Shown here: positions 35,276 through 43,013 of the stretch, piece by piece
Layout of the letters: the number at the start of each line of letters is the position of its first letter
Numbering within the stretch: the stretch's first letter is position 1
DNA from: Arthrobacter sp. EpRS71
GTDB lineage: Bacteria; Actinomycetota; Actinomycetes; Actinomycetales; Micrococcaceae
Assembly (NCBI RefSeq): GCF_001512285.1
Contig: NZ_LNUV01000003.1
Location: forward strand, 718,059 to 782,058
Length of the DNA stretch: 64,000 nt
Reading direction: 5' to 3'
Notes under the pieces: model-generated
What the model was told of the DNA's origin: nothing
Database searches by the model: none
What the model saw: only the letters and a program-made list of their open reading frames with translations
Made by a program: the position numbers and the translations under genes

Positions 35276-36355
35276 TCAAGGCGTTTGTGCTGCCGTTGCT
35301 GAGCTGTTGAGCGTGCGGTAGATATGGCGGGCGAGGTAGCGCTTGATGCAGCGGCGTATTTCTTTGTTGGTTCGCCCTTGGGCGCGTCGTTTCTCCGCAT
35401 ACTCGCGGGTTTTGGCGTCATGGGCCATTTCGGTGACCGCGACCATGTGCAGGGCACTGTTCAGGGACCCGTCTCCGCCCCTGTTCAGTCGGTGGCTGAA
35501 CGTGTTCCCGGATGATGCGGGTATGGGATTCACCCCGGACAGGGAGGCGAATGCCGCCTCGTAACGGACTCTTCCCTCGTGTGACTATGCAGCGAGGCAC
35601 TTCGCGGCGCTTATCGCTGCGAACCCTGTTTCCTCCAGCAAGGGTGCGGCGTCACTGACCTTGATCAATTCATCGAGTTGGTTCTCGTTGGCCGTGAGCT
35701 GCTCATCGAGGGCAAGGATGTGTTTGGCCAGTCGCACGGCCTCTGTGCGGGCGATCGTCAAGGAGAGCTCTTCCTCTCGGGACCGCCACTTTGAGACCTC
35801 AGCGATCTGGGTGCTGGTGAGCTTCCTCCGCCCGTCGATGCCCAGATCATTGCTCCGCACCAGGGCGTTGAGCGCATTGACCGACCGGGTGCGGTCCTTG
35901 CTCATGGATTCCCGTGCCGTCACCAGAATCCTCACGCCTTGGCGGATCCCGTGATGCAGGCGGGGGCGGCGCAGCTTGTCCACCGGCAGGGGCAGGGTGG
36001 AGATGGCGATCTGGTGGGCGTCCAGGGCGTCGGTCCTGCACACTCCACGGCGCTGTCTGGCATCCATGCGCGGTGCCTCGGCCACAGGGAAGCCGTGGCT
36101 GGCTACGGCGCCGGCCAGGATCGCCCCGTAGGACTCGGCACCCTCGATCACCCAGAGAGTATCGGCACTACCATCGGTGCGGCGAGCGACCCAGACGATT
36201 GCCCGGTTGATCCCGGCCCCCTTGGCGGGGAAATCCCGGGATTCCAGCAAGGCGCCGGTATTCGCGGCGAGGATCGAGTAGACGTGGTTGCGGGCGTGTG
36301 TGTCGACACCGACGGCAAACGGATGGCTATGCGCGACGATAGACATGGCGGTCAT
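35276..36355 (-). pseudogene. IS110-family transposase with an in-frame TAG
   Basis: A single frame of 360 codons interrupted by TAG at 35585-35587 (codon 257). Before it lies the RuvC-like DEDD domain: D18 in VGVDTHARNH, E71 in WVIEGAESYG, D109 and D112 in CRTDALDAHQIA. After it lies the Tnp domain: NPIPASSGNTFSHRLNRGGD, with the catalytic Ser at 281/282, and the conserved ending NKEIRRCIKRYLARHIY. The stop separates the two catalytic domains, so the protein is probably dead unless the TAG is read through. Confidence 0.88.
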
Positions 36356-36359
36356 TGGT

Positions 36360-36530
36360 ACCTTTCCTCTTCACGGACATGGTTATGGCCGTCGCTGGCC
36401 GATACCAGTCCGGGTTCAGGTCACCAAGGAACAGCACTGTGATGGGTCACGCCCCGCAAAGGGGGTGGACAGTCTTCTGATCAAGCTACCGAGGTGGGCC
36501 GGACAGGTGCCGGCTGGACCACCCTAATGG
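36360..36530 (-). ncRNA. Candidate bridge RNA region of the IS110-type element
   Basis: The non-coding stretch upstream of the transposase can form several hairpins with internal loops: CGGAC/GTCCG with inner GGT/ACC and GGCC/GGCC (36374-36412); CCCC/GGGG (36452-36464); and GGTGG/CCACC with inner GCCGG/CCGGC (36493-36523). IS110-group elements encode a bridge RNA here whose internal loops pair with donor and target DNA. Position and shape fit; no consensus was tested. Confidence 0.4.
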
Positions 36531-36719
36531 ACCGACAAATCTACTTGAAGACACCATGCGGGTCAGTTGTGCGGTGAGTCACATCCATGAGGCGGAACGG
36601 CCTGCACCCATCCTGCCAGCCAGTCCCAGACCAGCCACTGTCAAGACTCACAGTGGTGCGTTGATGTAAATCGTGTTTTTGAGCGAGCCTCATGGGCCCT
36701 GCTGACACGATAAGTGACC

Positions 36720-37316
36720 TCAGGCTTTAGCGGCCTCGACGAAAGCGCGGATCTTGGCCAGGTCCTTCACACCGCGGGATTCCTCGACGCCGGAAGATAC
36801 GTCCACTCCCCAGGCGCCAGCCGCCGTTGCGGCGAAAGCCACGTTGCCGGATTCGAGCCCTCCAGCAAGGAGCCACTCCCGCCCATCAAGTTCTTTCTCG
36901 CGCACGGAAGCGTAGTCCCACGACTCCCCTGAGCCGGGAACAGCGGCATCGATCAAGAACATGTCCTCGCCCAGATCAGCGAACTCATCCTGCGAGGCAC
37001 TCATGGTGACGGCCCGGATGAGGCGCATCCCGGCGTCGTGCACTGTTGTGACGTCGTCGGCAGTCCGGTGACCGTGCAGTTGCACCCAGTCCAGGCCGGC
37101 GGCGCGTGCCGTAGCCACTGCATCAACGGCCTCCTCGTGCCGGAAAACACCCACGGCATGAACCCCGTCAGGCACCAGCGGCAACAAAATTCGCACCTGG
37201 TCCGGGCTGACTTCGCGGGGGCTGGCGGTGAGAACGAAACCAACCGCGTCCGCACCGGCGTCCACCGCTTCACGCACGGACTCGGGCGTGCTCAAACCAC
37301 ACACTTTGACAAACAT
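36720..37316 (-). CDS. trpF: Phosphoribosylanthranilate isomerase
   Basis: 198 residues from the ATG at 37316 (GGAGG site). A beta/alpha barrel with MFVKVCGLSTPESVREAVD (the general-base Cys7 region KVCG), VQLHGHRTADD, LIDAAVPGSG and the phosphate-binding GGLESGNVAFA and GVDVSSGVE motifs, so it has all standard TrpF blocks. It isomerises PRA to CdRP in tryptophan synthesis. It stands alone rather than in a trp operon. Many actinobacteria have no trpF because PriA does this step. Confidence 0.93.
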   Translation of the reverse strand: MFVKVCGLSTPESVREAVDAGADAVGFVLTASPREVSPDQVRILLPLVPDGVHAVGVFRHEEAVDAVATARAAGLDWVQLHGHRTADDVTTVHDAGMRLIRAVTMSASQDEFADLGEDMFLIDAAVPGSGESWDYASVREKELDGREWLLAGGLESGNVAFAATAAGAWGVDVSSGVEESRGVKDLAKIRAFVEAAKA

Positions 37317-37413
37317 TCCCGTGCCTCCAGCCGTCATCAGAACGTTTTCCACATATGACGTTAGCAAGCCGCATTGCCAACGCAGAAGCGGCGTCCACCA
37401 CTAGGCTGGTCGA

Positions 37414-38061
37414 ATGGAGATTATCCGCTTTGCCGATGTCCGTCCCGAACCGTGGCGCAACGGGGGCGGGGTGACGCGCGAACTCGCCAGCCATCCGAAG
37501 GCCGCCTCCGCACAGGACGGCGCCTGGGATTGGCGCGTCAGCATCGCGGACGTTTCCAAGGCCGGGGAGTTTTCTGTGTTTCCGGGCATGGAGCGGGTCA
37601 TCACCATCATCGACGGCGAACTGCTGCTCCTCACGGTGGACGGCTCGGAGCATCCGTTGGAGAAGTACCGTCCATTCCGTTTCTCAGGCGAGGCAGCGTC
37701 GTCGGCCGCCCTCCCCACCGGTGATATCCGGGATTTGAACGTCATCGCACGCACCGGCGCTTTCAAGGGCTACACGTCCATCGTTGAGATCTCCAAGAAA
37801 CGCGCGCACCCGGTCTTCGAGGGCCAGCTGGCCATCCTGCTTGAGGGTAAAGCAACGGTTGCGCCCGGGGCCGTTGTGGAGGAACCAGCCGCTGTGGAGG
37901 AAGGGTCCGACGGCGACGGCCCGGCACCCAGCGTCGGCGAACCTGTCGAGCTGTCCCGCTACGACGCCGTGGTTGGCTCGGATACCCGCAGCCCGGAGAT
38001 CTCAGGCCGGGGCTTCGTCGCAGTAATCTCGATCGATCATGTGGACCCGTCGCACGCCTGA
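37414..38061 (+). CDS. hutD: HutD/Ves-family cupin protein
   Basis: 215 residues. The start IIRFADVRPEPWRNGGGVTRELA and the cupin strands WRVSIADVSKAGEFSVFPGMERVITIIDG are diagnostic of HutD, found with histidine-use genes and thought to be a metabolite-sensing or -binding protein. An acidic insert of about 35 residues (150-185, VEEPAAVEEGSDGDG) is unusual. No hut genes are in the window. It diverges from trpF. Confidence 0.88.
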   Translation: MEIIRFADVRPEPWRNGGGVTRELASHPKAASAQDGAWDWRVSIADVSKAGEFSVFPGMERVITIIDGELLLLTVDGSEHPLEKYRPFRFSGEAASSAALPTGDIRDLNVIARTGAFKGYTSIVEISKKRAHPVFEGQLAILLEGKATVAPGAVVEEPAAVEEGSDGDGPAPSVGEPVELSRYDAVVGSDTRSPEISGRGFVAVISIDHVDPSHA

Positions 38062-38121
38062 GCTGGTGACGTTAACCACCAGAGGTGGCCACCCCGCACC
38101 GGAGTTGCTAGCCTGAAATGA

Positions 38122-38181
38122 AGGTTCCCCTCTGGAACCTCCGGACGACGGTTCAGTACCCGGCATGCGACAAGACTGGCC
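38122..38181 (+). promoter_or_regulatory. Guanidine-III riboswitch (ykkC-III) upstream of the SMR pair
   Basis: The core at 38141-38181 reads CCGGACGA (38141-38148), a variable helix, GTACCCGG (38156-38163), then GACAAGAC (38169-38176) and GGCC, matching the order and invariant bases of the guanidine-III class. CCGG (38141-38144) can pair with CCGG (38160-38163), and CAGT (38154-38157) with ACTG (38175-38178), giving the pseudoknot. A 7-bp hairpin (AGGTTCC/GGAACCT, 38122-38140) precedes it. The AAAGGA ribosome site of the first SMR gene follows at once, so ligand binding can control translation. Confidence 0.8.
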
Positions 38182-38194
38182 AAAGGAAAAAGTC

Positions 38195-38509
38195 ATGTCG
38201 TGGTTAATTCTCATTCTCTCCGGGGCACTCGAAGCCGTCTGGGCCGCAGCTCTCCATCGCTCCAAGGGCTTCCGTAAACCCGTCCCCACAATTGTCTTCC
38301 TCGTATCTGTCGTGGCCAGCATGGCCGGACTCGCCATTGCGATGCAATCCATTCCCACCGGCACGGCCTATGCAGTGTGGGTTGGTGTCGGCGTGGTACT
38401 GACAGCCACCTACGCCATGGTTACCAAAGTTGAACGTGCGACGACGGCCCGGCTGCTTCTGCTTGCGGGCATCGGGGCATGCGTCATCGGCCTGAAGGTG
38501 GTGGCATAG
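38195..38509 (+). CDS. SMR-family exporter subunit, Gdx/SugE type (guanidinium)
   Basis: 104 residues, four helices. MSWLILILSGALEAVWAAAL with E13 and TAYAVWVGVGVV are close to the Gdx (SugE) class of small multidrug resistance proteins, which export guanidinium with protons. A guanidine-III riboswitch lies directly upstream and a second SMR gene begins two bases after the stop, so the product probably works as a heterodimer with it. Confidence 0.9.
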   Translation: MSWLILILSGALEAVWAAALHRSKGFRKPVPTIVFLVSVVASMAGLAIAMQSIPTGTAYAVWVGVGVVLTATYAMVTKVERATTARLLLLAGIGACVIGLKVVA

Positions 38510-38511
38510 CC

Positions 38512-38895
38512 ATGACTAAGAACACTGGAAACACCAAGAACACCGGCAACGGCATCTACTGGATCATCCTCCTGGCGTCAGCGCTGCTGGAAGCCGTGTG
38601 GGCCACGGCCCTGGGCTTGTCCAACGGCTTTACGCAACTCATGCCCACCGTGGTTTTTGCCATCACTGCCGTGCTGAGCATGCTCGGCCTGGGTATCGCT
38701 GTGAAACGAATCCCCCTCGGCACTGCCTACGCGGTGTGGGTTGGTATCGGAGCTGCGCTGACCGTTGGTTGGGCCATGATCACGGGTGTGGAATCCGCGA
38801 GTCCGTTGAAGCTCCTGTTCATCGCGGGAATCGTGGGCTGTGCTGCCGGTTTGAAGGCCCTGCCCGCCGAGAAGCCCGTAGCCAAGGCCGAGTAG
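38512..38895 (+). CDS. SMR-family exporter subunit, second of the pair
   Basis: 127 residues from the ATG at 38512. After a polar N-terminal extension with a short repeat (NTGNTKNTGN) come four helices: IYWIILLASALLEAVWATAL with the conserved Glu, GLSNGF, TAYAVWVGIGAALTVGWAM. The tail EKPVAKAE is charged. It is adjacent to and co-directional with the first SMR gene; paired SMR genes usually encode heterodimers with opposite membrane orientation. It is under the same riboswitch. Confidence 0.9.
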   Translation: MTKNTGNTKNTGNGIYWIILLASALLEAVWATALGLSNGFTQLMPTVVFAITAVLSMLGLGIAVKRIPLGTAYAVWVGIGAALTVGWAMITGVESASPLKLLFIAGIVGCAAGLKALPAEKPVAKAE

Positions 38896-38915
38896 CAAGC
38901 ACTCCCCCCGGCCCT

Positions 38916-38983
38916 CCATTTCGGGGGTTCCCTGCACACCGTGCCGCGCGCCCGGCACTTCTAGCAGGGAACCCCCGAAATGG
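38916..38983. terminator. Long inverted repeat after the SMR operon
   Basis: A perfect 20-bp inverted repeat (38916-38935 and 38964-38983; arms read CCATTTCGGGGGTTCC inwards), with a second hairpin GTGCCG/CGGCAC (38941-38958) in its loop. It starts 21 bases after the second SMR stop. It likely ends the operon; it may also belong to a dispersed repeat family. Confidence 0.75.
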
Positions 38984-39034
38984 CCGGGCAAGGAGGTGCG
39001 CCGGGCAAGGAGGTGCGCCGGGCAAGGAGGTGCG
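38984..39034. repeat. Three perfect 17-bp tandem repeats
   Basis: CCGGGCAAGGAGGTGCG occurs three times in a row (38984, 39001, 39018), directly after the long inverted repeat. Each unit contains AGGAGGTG, a strong Shine-Dalgarno-like string, but no start codon is suitably placed. Confidence 0.95.
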
Positions 39035-39127
39035 CAGGACTCGGACCCCGCAGGAATACCCTTAGCGTCCGTGGAGTTCACGCCATCAAAGGGCACTCTG
39101 GAACACCTACGCGTATTGGAGAAGTTC

Positions 39128-40132
39128 ATGACGGCAGTTCAGCTCGGCGATGGCCTCACTGTAAGTCCGCTCGGTTTCGGCGGAATGGCACTAACCCCGG
39201 TTTATGGCGGAATCGACCCTGAAGAAGGGCTCAAAACGCTGAGGCACGCGGTGGATGCGGGGATCACGTTCATCGACACCGCGGATGTGTATGGCGCGGG
39301 CAGTAACGAGGAACTCGTGAGCAGGCTCTTGAGGGACCGGCGCGACGAGATCCAAGTAGCAACAAAGTTTGGAATTGAGGGCAACCCCGCGGACGGATAC
39401 ACGGGAGTCCGCGGGGATGCACCCTACGTCAGGCAAGCGGTGGAAGCGAGCCTCCGCCGCCTGGATACTGACGTCATTGACCTCTACTACATGCACCGCC
39501 GTGACCTCCGCGTTCCGATAGTGGAAACCGTGGAGGCCATGGCGGAGCTGGTCCGTGAGGGCAAGGTCCGGCACCTGGGACTGTCTGAGGTGACAGCCGA
39601 GGAGCTCAGGCAGGCCAACGCTGTCCATCCCATTGCCGCGGTCCAGAGTGAATGGTCAATCTGGAGCAGGGATGTTGAGCTCAACGTTGTTCCTGCAGCC
39701 AAGGAACTTGGCGTCGGGTTTGTGCCGTATTCGCCGCTGGGCCGTGGCTTCCTTACGGGAACCGTCAGCGCGGGCGACCTCGGCGAGAACGATTTCCGCC
39801 ATAAGATCCCCCGTTTTGGTGACGAGGCACTTGATGCGAACCAAGCCGTGGTGGCTGCGGTTCGCGAGGTAGCCAGCGGGCTGGATGCAACTCCGGCCCA
39901 GGTAGCCCTGGCTTGGCTGTTCGCCCAAGGTCAGCGCCTCGGGATTTCTGTGGTCCCCATCCCCGGCACGCGTAAGACGCACCGGATCGACGAGAACCTG
40001 GGGGCACTGTCCCTGCAACTGGGGACAGCACACCTTGAGATGCTTGACCAAGCCGCTGCCGCCGTCGTGGGTTCACGCTCTGCCGACCCCAACTGGGTGT
40101 CGCAGGGCCGCGAAGCCAACAACGTAGGCTGA
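39128..40132 (+). CDS. Aldo/keto reductase
   Basis: 334 residues from the ATG at 39128 (MTAVQLGDGLTVSPLGFGGM). The catalytic tetrad is visible: Asp and Tyr in FIDTADVYGAG, Lys in VATKFG, His in YYMHRRD. The NADPH-binding end has SVVPIPGTRKTHRIDENLGA. It resembles the AKR11/AKR13-type reductases that reduce aldehydes with NADPH. Five bases before the next start, so probably co-transcribed with the MBL-fold gene. Confidence 0.9.
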   Translation: MTAVQLGDGLTVSPLGFGGMALTPVYGGIDPEEGLKTLRHAVDAGITFIDTADVYGAGSNEELVSRLLRDRRDEIQVATKFGIEGNPADGYTGVRGDAPYVRQAVEASLRRLDTDVIDLYYMHRRDLRVPIVETVEAMAELVREGKVRHLGLSEVTAEELRQANAVHPIAAVQSEWSIWSRDVELNVVPAAKELGVGFVPYSPLGRGFLTGTVSAGDLGENDFRHKIPRFGDEALDANQAVVAAVREVASGLDATPAQVALAWLFAQGQRLGISVVPIPGTRKTHRIDENLGALSLQLGTAHLEMLDQAAAAVVGSRSADPNWVSQGREANNVG

Positions 40133-40136
40133 ACGA

Positions 40137-40787
40137 ATGGATTCACTTATTCACTCACTGCGTGACGTCACTATCCGCAGCATTTCTGTCAGCGAGATGA
40201 ACAACAACGTGTATCTGTTGACTTCCAAGTCCACGGGTACGCAGGTGTTGATCGACGCTGCCGACGACCTTCCGGCCATTCAGCAACTCCTGGAGGACGC
40301 CGCCGCGGATACTGCCGTGACGCCGAAACTCGCCAGGATTGCCACCACCCACCAGCACTGGGACCACGTCCGTGCGCTGGAGGAGTTGGTGGCCGCCACG
40401 GGTGCGGCTACTTCTGCTGGAGCGGACGACGCCGACGCGTTGCCGGTCCCGGTGGATGTTCGCCTTGGTCACGGCGACGTTGAGCGGTTTGACGATGTTG
40501 AGCTCACGGCAGTCCACTTGCGCGGACATACCCCGGGCTCGATCGCTTTCGTGTACCAGGATCCGGACGGGCCGGCCCACATTTTCAGTGGCGACTCGTT
40601 GTTTCCGGGCGGCGTCGGCAACACACAGAACGATTCCGCACGTTTCACTTCTCTGTTGAACGACGTGCAGGAGCGACTGTTCGATGCCTATCCGGATGAA
40701 ACCCTGGTGCACCCGGGCCATGGATTACCCACCACCCTCGGCGCCGAGCGGCCACACCTTGAAGAGTGGCGCGCCCGAGGCTGGTGA
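40137..40787 (+). CDS. MBL-fold metallo-hydrolase
   Basis: 216 residues. Metal ligands of the metallo-beta-lactamase fold: THQHWDH (HxHxDH), the His in HLRGHTPGS, the Asp in FSGDSLFPGGVGNT and the His in VHPGHG. This pattern is that of the glyoxalase II-like group, so a thioester or similar ester substrate is plausible. Close behind the aldo/keto reductase gene; together they may detoxify an aldehyde. Palindromic repeats follow. Confidence 0.87.
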   Translation: MDSLIHSLRDVTIRSISVSEMNNNVYLLTSKSTGTQVLIDAADDLPAIQQLLEDAAADTAVTPKLARIATTHQHWDHVRALEELVAATGAATSAGADDADALPVPVDVRLGHGDVERFDDVELTAVHLRGHTPGSIAFVYQDPDGPAHIFSGDSLFPGGVGNTQNDSARFTSLLNDVQERLFDAYPDETLVHPGHGLPTTLGAERPHLEEWRARGW

Positions 40788-40788
40788 C

Positions 40789-40849
40789 TTGCGGGGCCTG
40801 CTCTGCGTCCTAAACCCTAGGAATAGCGCGCAGAGCGGGCCTCACAACG
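40789..40849. repeat. Palindromic repeat, family B, copy 2
   Basis: TTGCGGGGCCTGCTCTGCG and CGCAGAGCGGGCCTCAC form a GC-rich hairpin around an AAACCCTAGGAATAG loop. It directly follows the MBL-fold gene stop. An almost identical copy follows 74 bases later. Confidence 0.85.
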
Positions 40850-40862
40850 ATGCCGCCTGAAG

Positions 40863-40923
40863 TTGCGGGGCCTGCTCTGCGTCCCAAACCCAAGGAATAG
40901 CGCGCAGAGCGGGCCTCACAACG
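40863..40923. repeat. Palindromic repeat, family B, copy 3
   Basis: Same 61-base hairpin as at 40789-40849, with two base differences in the loop. It ends seven bases before the convergent helicase stop. The tandem pair fills the gap between two converging genes, where it can end transcription from both. Confidence 0.85.
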
Positions 40924-40929
40924 CGAGAC

Positions 40930-42651
40930 CTAGCGGCCGCGACGCTCGTTCGAGGCCGGAGCCGATGCACGACGCGGACCGCTGCGTGCCGGACGACCCG
41001 CGCCCGAGCCACCGCGACCGGAGTTGCCGGAAGCACCTGAACCATAGGATCCGCCGGACGTAGCGCCCGTTGCGGAAGACCAAACGGCCTTGTTTCCGCC
41101 GGTACGGGTGCTCGTGGTGGATGCCGTGCGCGGAGCCGAAGCTGAGCGCTGGCCGGTAGCCGGACGTCCGCTGCGGCCGTTCTGGCCCTGGGAGCCGGGA
41201 ACGTCATTCCGGTGAGTAGCGCCGGCCTTGCCGCGACCGCGGGGGCTGCGGGCGACGTCGTCGTTCATTGCTGCGCGGCGATCTGCACGATTGGTGTCCG
41301 TGCGAACCGGCTCAGCCCCAACCTTGCCGCGTCCGTTGCGACCCCCACGACCACCAGCGGTGGGCGCCGCCTGGGTGGAGCGGCGGGCGCGCTTGCGCTG
41401 GGCGTTGGCGCCGGTGGAGGTGCCGCCACCCTGCTGGGTTTTCGCAGCGAGTAGGGCCGCACGGGTGCGGGGATCAACCTTGTCCGCGATGTCGCCAACG
41501 AGCTCGGCAACCAACGGGGAGTTGGCCGTGACCCGCTCGAAGGAAACATCAACGCCGGCAGCCTTCATGAGCTTCTTGACGTCGCTCTGCTGCTCGGGGA
41601 GCGTCAGAGTAACCACGGTGCCATCGGAACCTGCGCGGGCCGTACGGCCGGAGCGGTGCAGGTATGCCTTGTGCTCTGTGGGCGGGTCCACGTGGATGAC
41701 GAGTTCAACGTCGTCAACGTGCACGCCGCGGGCTGCGACGTCGGTGGCCACCAGGACGCGGACGTCACCGTTGGAGAACTCGGCAAGGTTGCGGTCGCGG
41801 GCGTTCTGCGACAGGTTGCCGTGAAGGTCGACGGCGGGGATGCCGGCATCCGTGAGGGTCTTTGCGAGCTTGCGGGCGTGGTGCTTGGTCCTCATGAAGA
41901 GGACGCGGCGGCCGGCGCCGGAGGCCAGTTCAACAATGAGCTGCTTCTTGACGGTCTGGTCGTTGACCACCAGGACGTGGTGTTCCATGGTGGTGACAGC
42001 GGCCTGGGGATCGTCCACGGAGTGCGTCAACGGGTTGGACAGGTAACGGTTGACCAGCTTGTCAACACCGTTGTCCAGCGTGGCGGAGAAGAGCAGGCGC
42101 TGACCCTGGGTGGGGGTCATGTCCATGAGCTTCTTGACTACCGGGAGGAAGCCGAGGTCGGCCATGTGGTCAGCCTCGTCCAGCACGGTGACCTCAACGG
42201 CTTCGAGGGTCAGGATGCGCTGGCGGATCAGGTCTTCGAGGCGGCCCGGGCAGGCGATGACGATGTCGACGCCGGCGCGCAGCGCCTTTTCCTGGCGTGC
42301 CTGGGAGATGCCGCCGTAGATGACCGTGGTGTTCAGGCCCATGGCCTTGGCCAGCGGCTCGATGGTGGCGTTGATCTGGGTTGCCAGTTCACGCGTCGGT
42401 GCAAGGACCAGGCCCATGGGGCGGCCGGGCTTGCGGAAGTGCTTTGCTTCGCGCTCGGCCAAGCGGGCCACGAGCGGGATGGCGAAGGCGATGGTCTTGC
42501 CGGAACCGGTGCGGCCACGGCCCAGGACGTCGCGGCCTGCGAGCGTGTCCGGGAGGGTCTTGACCTGGATGGGGAATGCCTCTTCGATGCCATCTGCGGC
42601 GAGGGATTCAGCAATGGGCTTGGGCGTGCCAAGGGCAGCAAAAGTAGTCAT
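40930..42651 (-). CDS. DEAD-box ATP-dependent RNA helicase
   Basis: 573 residues. Motifs in order: Q-motif region (FAALGTPKPIAESLAAD), Walker A GRTGSGKT, PTRELA, DEAD in VTVLDEADHMADLGF, SAT in FSATLDN, and HRSGRTARAG. After about residue 400 comes a long basic tail rich in Arg, Gly and Ser, typical for RNA binding and low-temperature function. Transcript leader of up to about 300 bases upstream without a gene. Confidence 0.95.
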   Translation of the reverse strand: MTTFAALGTPKPIAESLAADGIEEAFPIQVKTLPDTLAGRDVLGRGRTGSGKTIAFAIPLVARLAEREAKHFRKPGRPMGLVLAPTRELATQINATIEPLAKAMGLNTTVIYGGISQARQEKALRAGVDIVIACPGRLEDLIRQRILTLEAVEVTVLDEADHMADLGFLPVVKKLMDMTPTQGQRLLFSATLDNGVDKLVNRYLSNPLTHSVDDPQAAVTTMEHHVLVVNDQTVKKQLIVELASGAGRRVLFMRTKHHARKLAKTLTDAGIPAVDLHGNLSQNARDRNLAEFSNGDVRVLVATDVAARGVHVDDVELVIHVDPPTEHKAYLHRSGRTARAGSDGTVVTLTLPEQQSDVKKLMKAAGVDVSFERVTANSPLVAELVGDIADKVDPRTRAALLAAKTQQGGGTSTGANAQRKRARRSTQAAPTAGGRGGRNGRGKVGAEPVRTDTNRADRRAAMNDDVARSPRGRGKAGATHRNDVPGSQGQNGRSGRPATGQRSASAPRTASTTSTRTGGNKAVWSSATGATSGGSYGSGASGNSGRGGSGAGRPARSGPRRASAPASNERRGR

Positions 42652-42947
42652 GTACTTAGATGTCTTTCGGGCGGTGTCCAGGTGCGGACATCGGCCCCCG
42701 ACGCCGGTTGGGCCAGGGGTTCGCCGAGGAAAAGTCAGGTGGTCTACCGATTCGCTTCATCAGCGGTGGCCGGGACCAAATAGAACGCGTTCATCGACGC
42801 AGGATGTGCCTCTCACATGAAAACTGCCCTGTCGCGTAGCCTGTCAGGCCACCTGCTTCAGGGCGTCACTGCACATCAAGTGATTCCATCCTAGCAGTAT
42901 CCGGGCGAGGGCCCGCATCGGGGCAGGTCAAGGTCCCGTTGCGGGCA
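42652..42947. other. Long leader/intergenic region upstream of the DEAD-box helicase
   Basis: About 300 bases between the helicase start and the family A palindrome hold no supported gene. A long 5'-UTR would be in keeping with cold-regulated helicase genes, but I see no clear conserved RNA element or promoter. Confidence 0.4.
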
Positions 42948-43013
42948 CCCAAGTAGGTAGCAGATCAGGTCGTTCCCAGCGCTGGGAACGACCTGATCTG
43001 CTACCTACTTGGG
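42948..43013. repeat. Perfect 66-bp palindrome, family A, copy 2
   Basis: The 33-base left half (42948-42980) is the exact reverse complement of the right half (42981-43013), with no spacer; the centre is CCCAGC/GCTGGG. It overlaps the last codons of the MFS gene, encoding part of its C-terminus. Copies 1 and 3 lie at 7325-7385 and 49408-49473. Confidence 0.97.

Larger units (their letters stand above)
35265..36540 (-). mobile_element. IS110-family insertion sequence, probably inactive
   Basis: The element holds a DEDD transposase gene broken by one stop codon (35276-36355) and a structured non-coding stretch upstream of it (36356 to about 36540). IS110-type elements lack terminal inverted repeats, so the ends are approximate. 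The right end is set by comparison with the remnant at 23215-23305, where similarity stops just past TAGAAGA. A long non-coding left end and almost none after the gene fit the IS110 rather than the IS1111 group. Confidence 0.8.

Noticed and set aside
41656..42783. Long frame antisense to the DEAD-box helicase
   Set aside because: Mirror of conserved helicase codons with biased composition.
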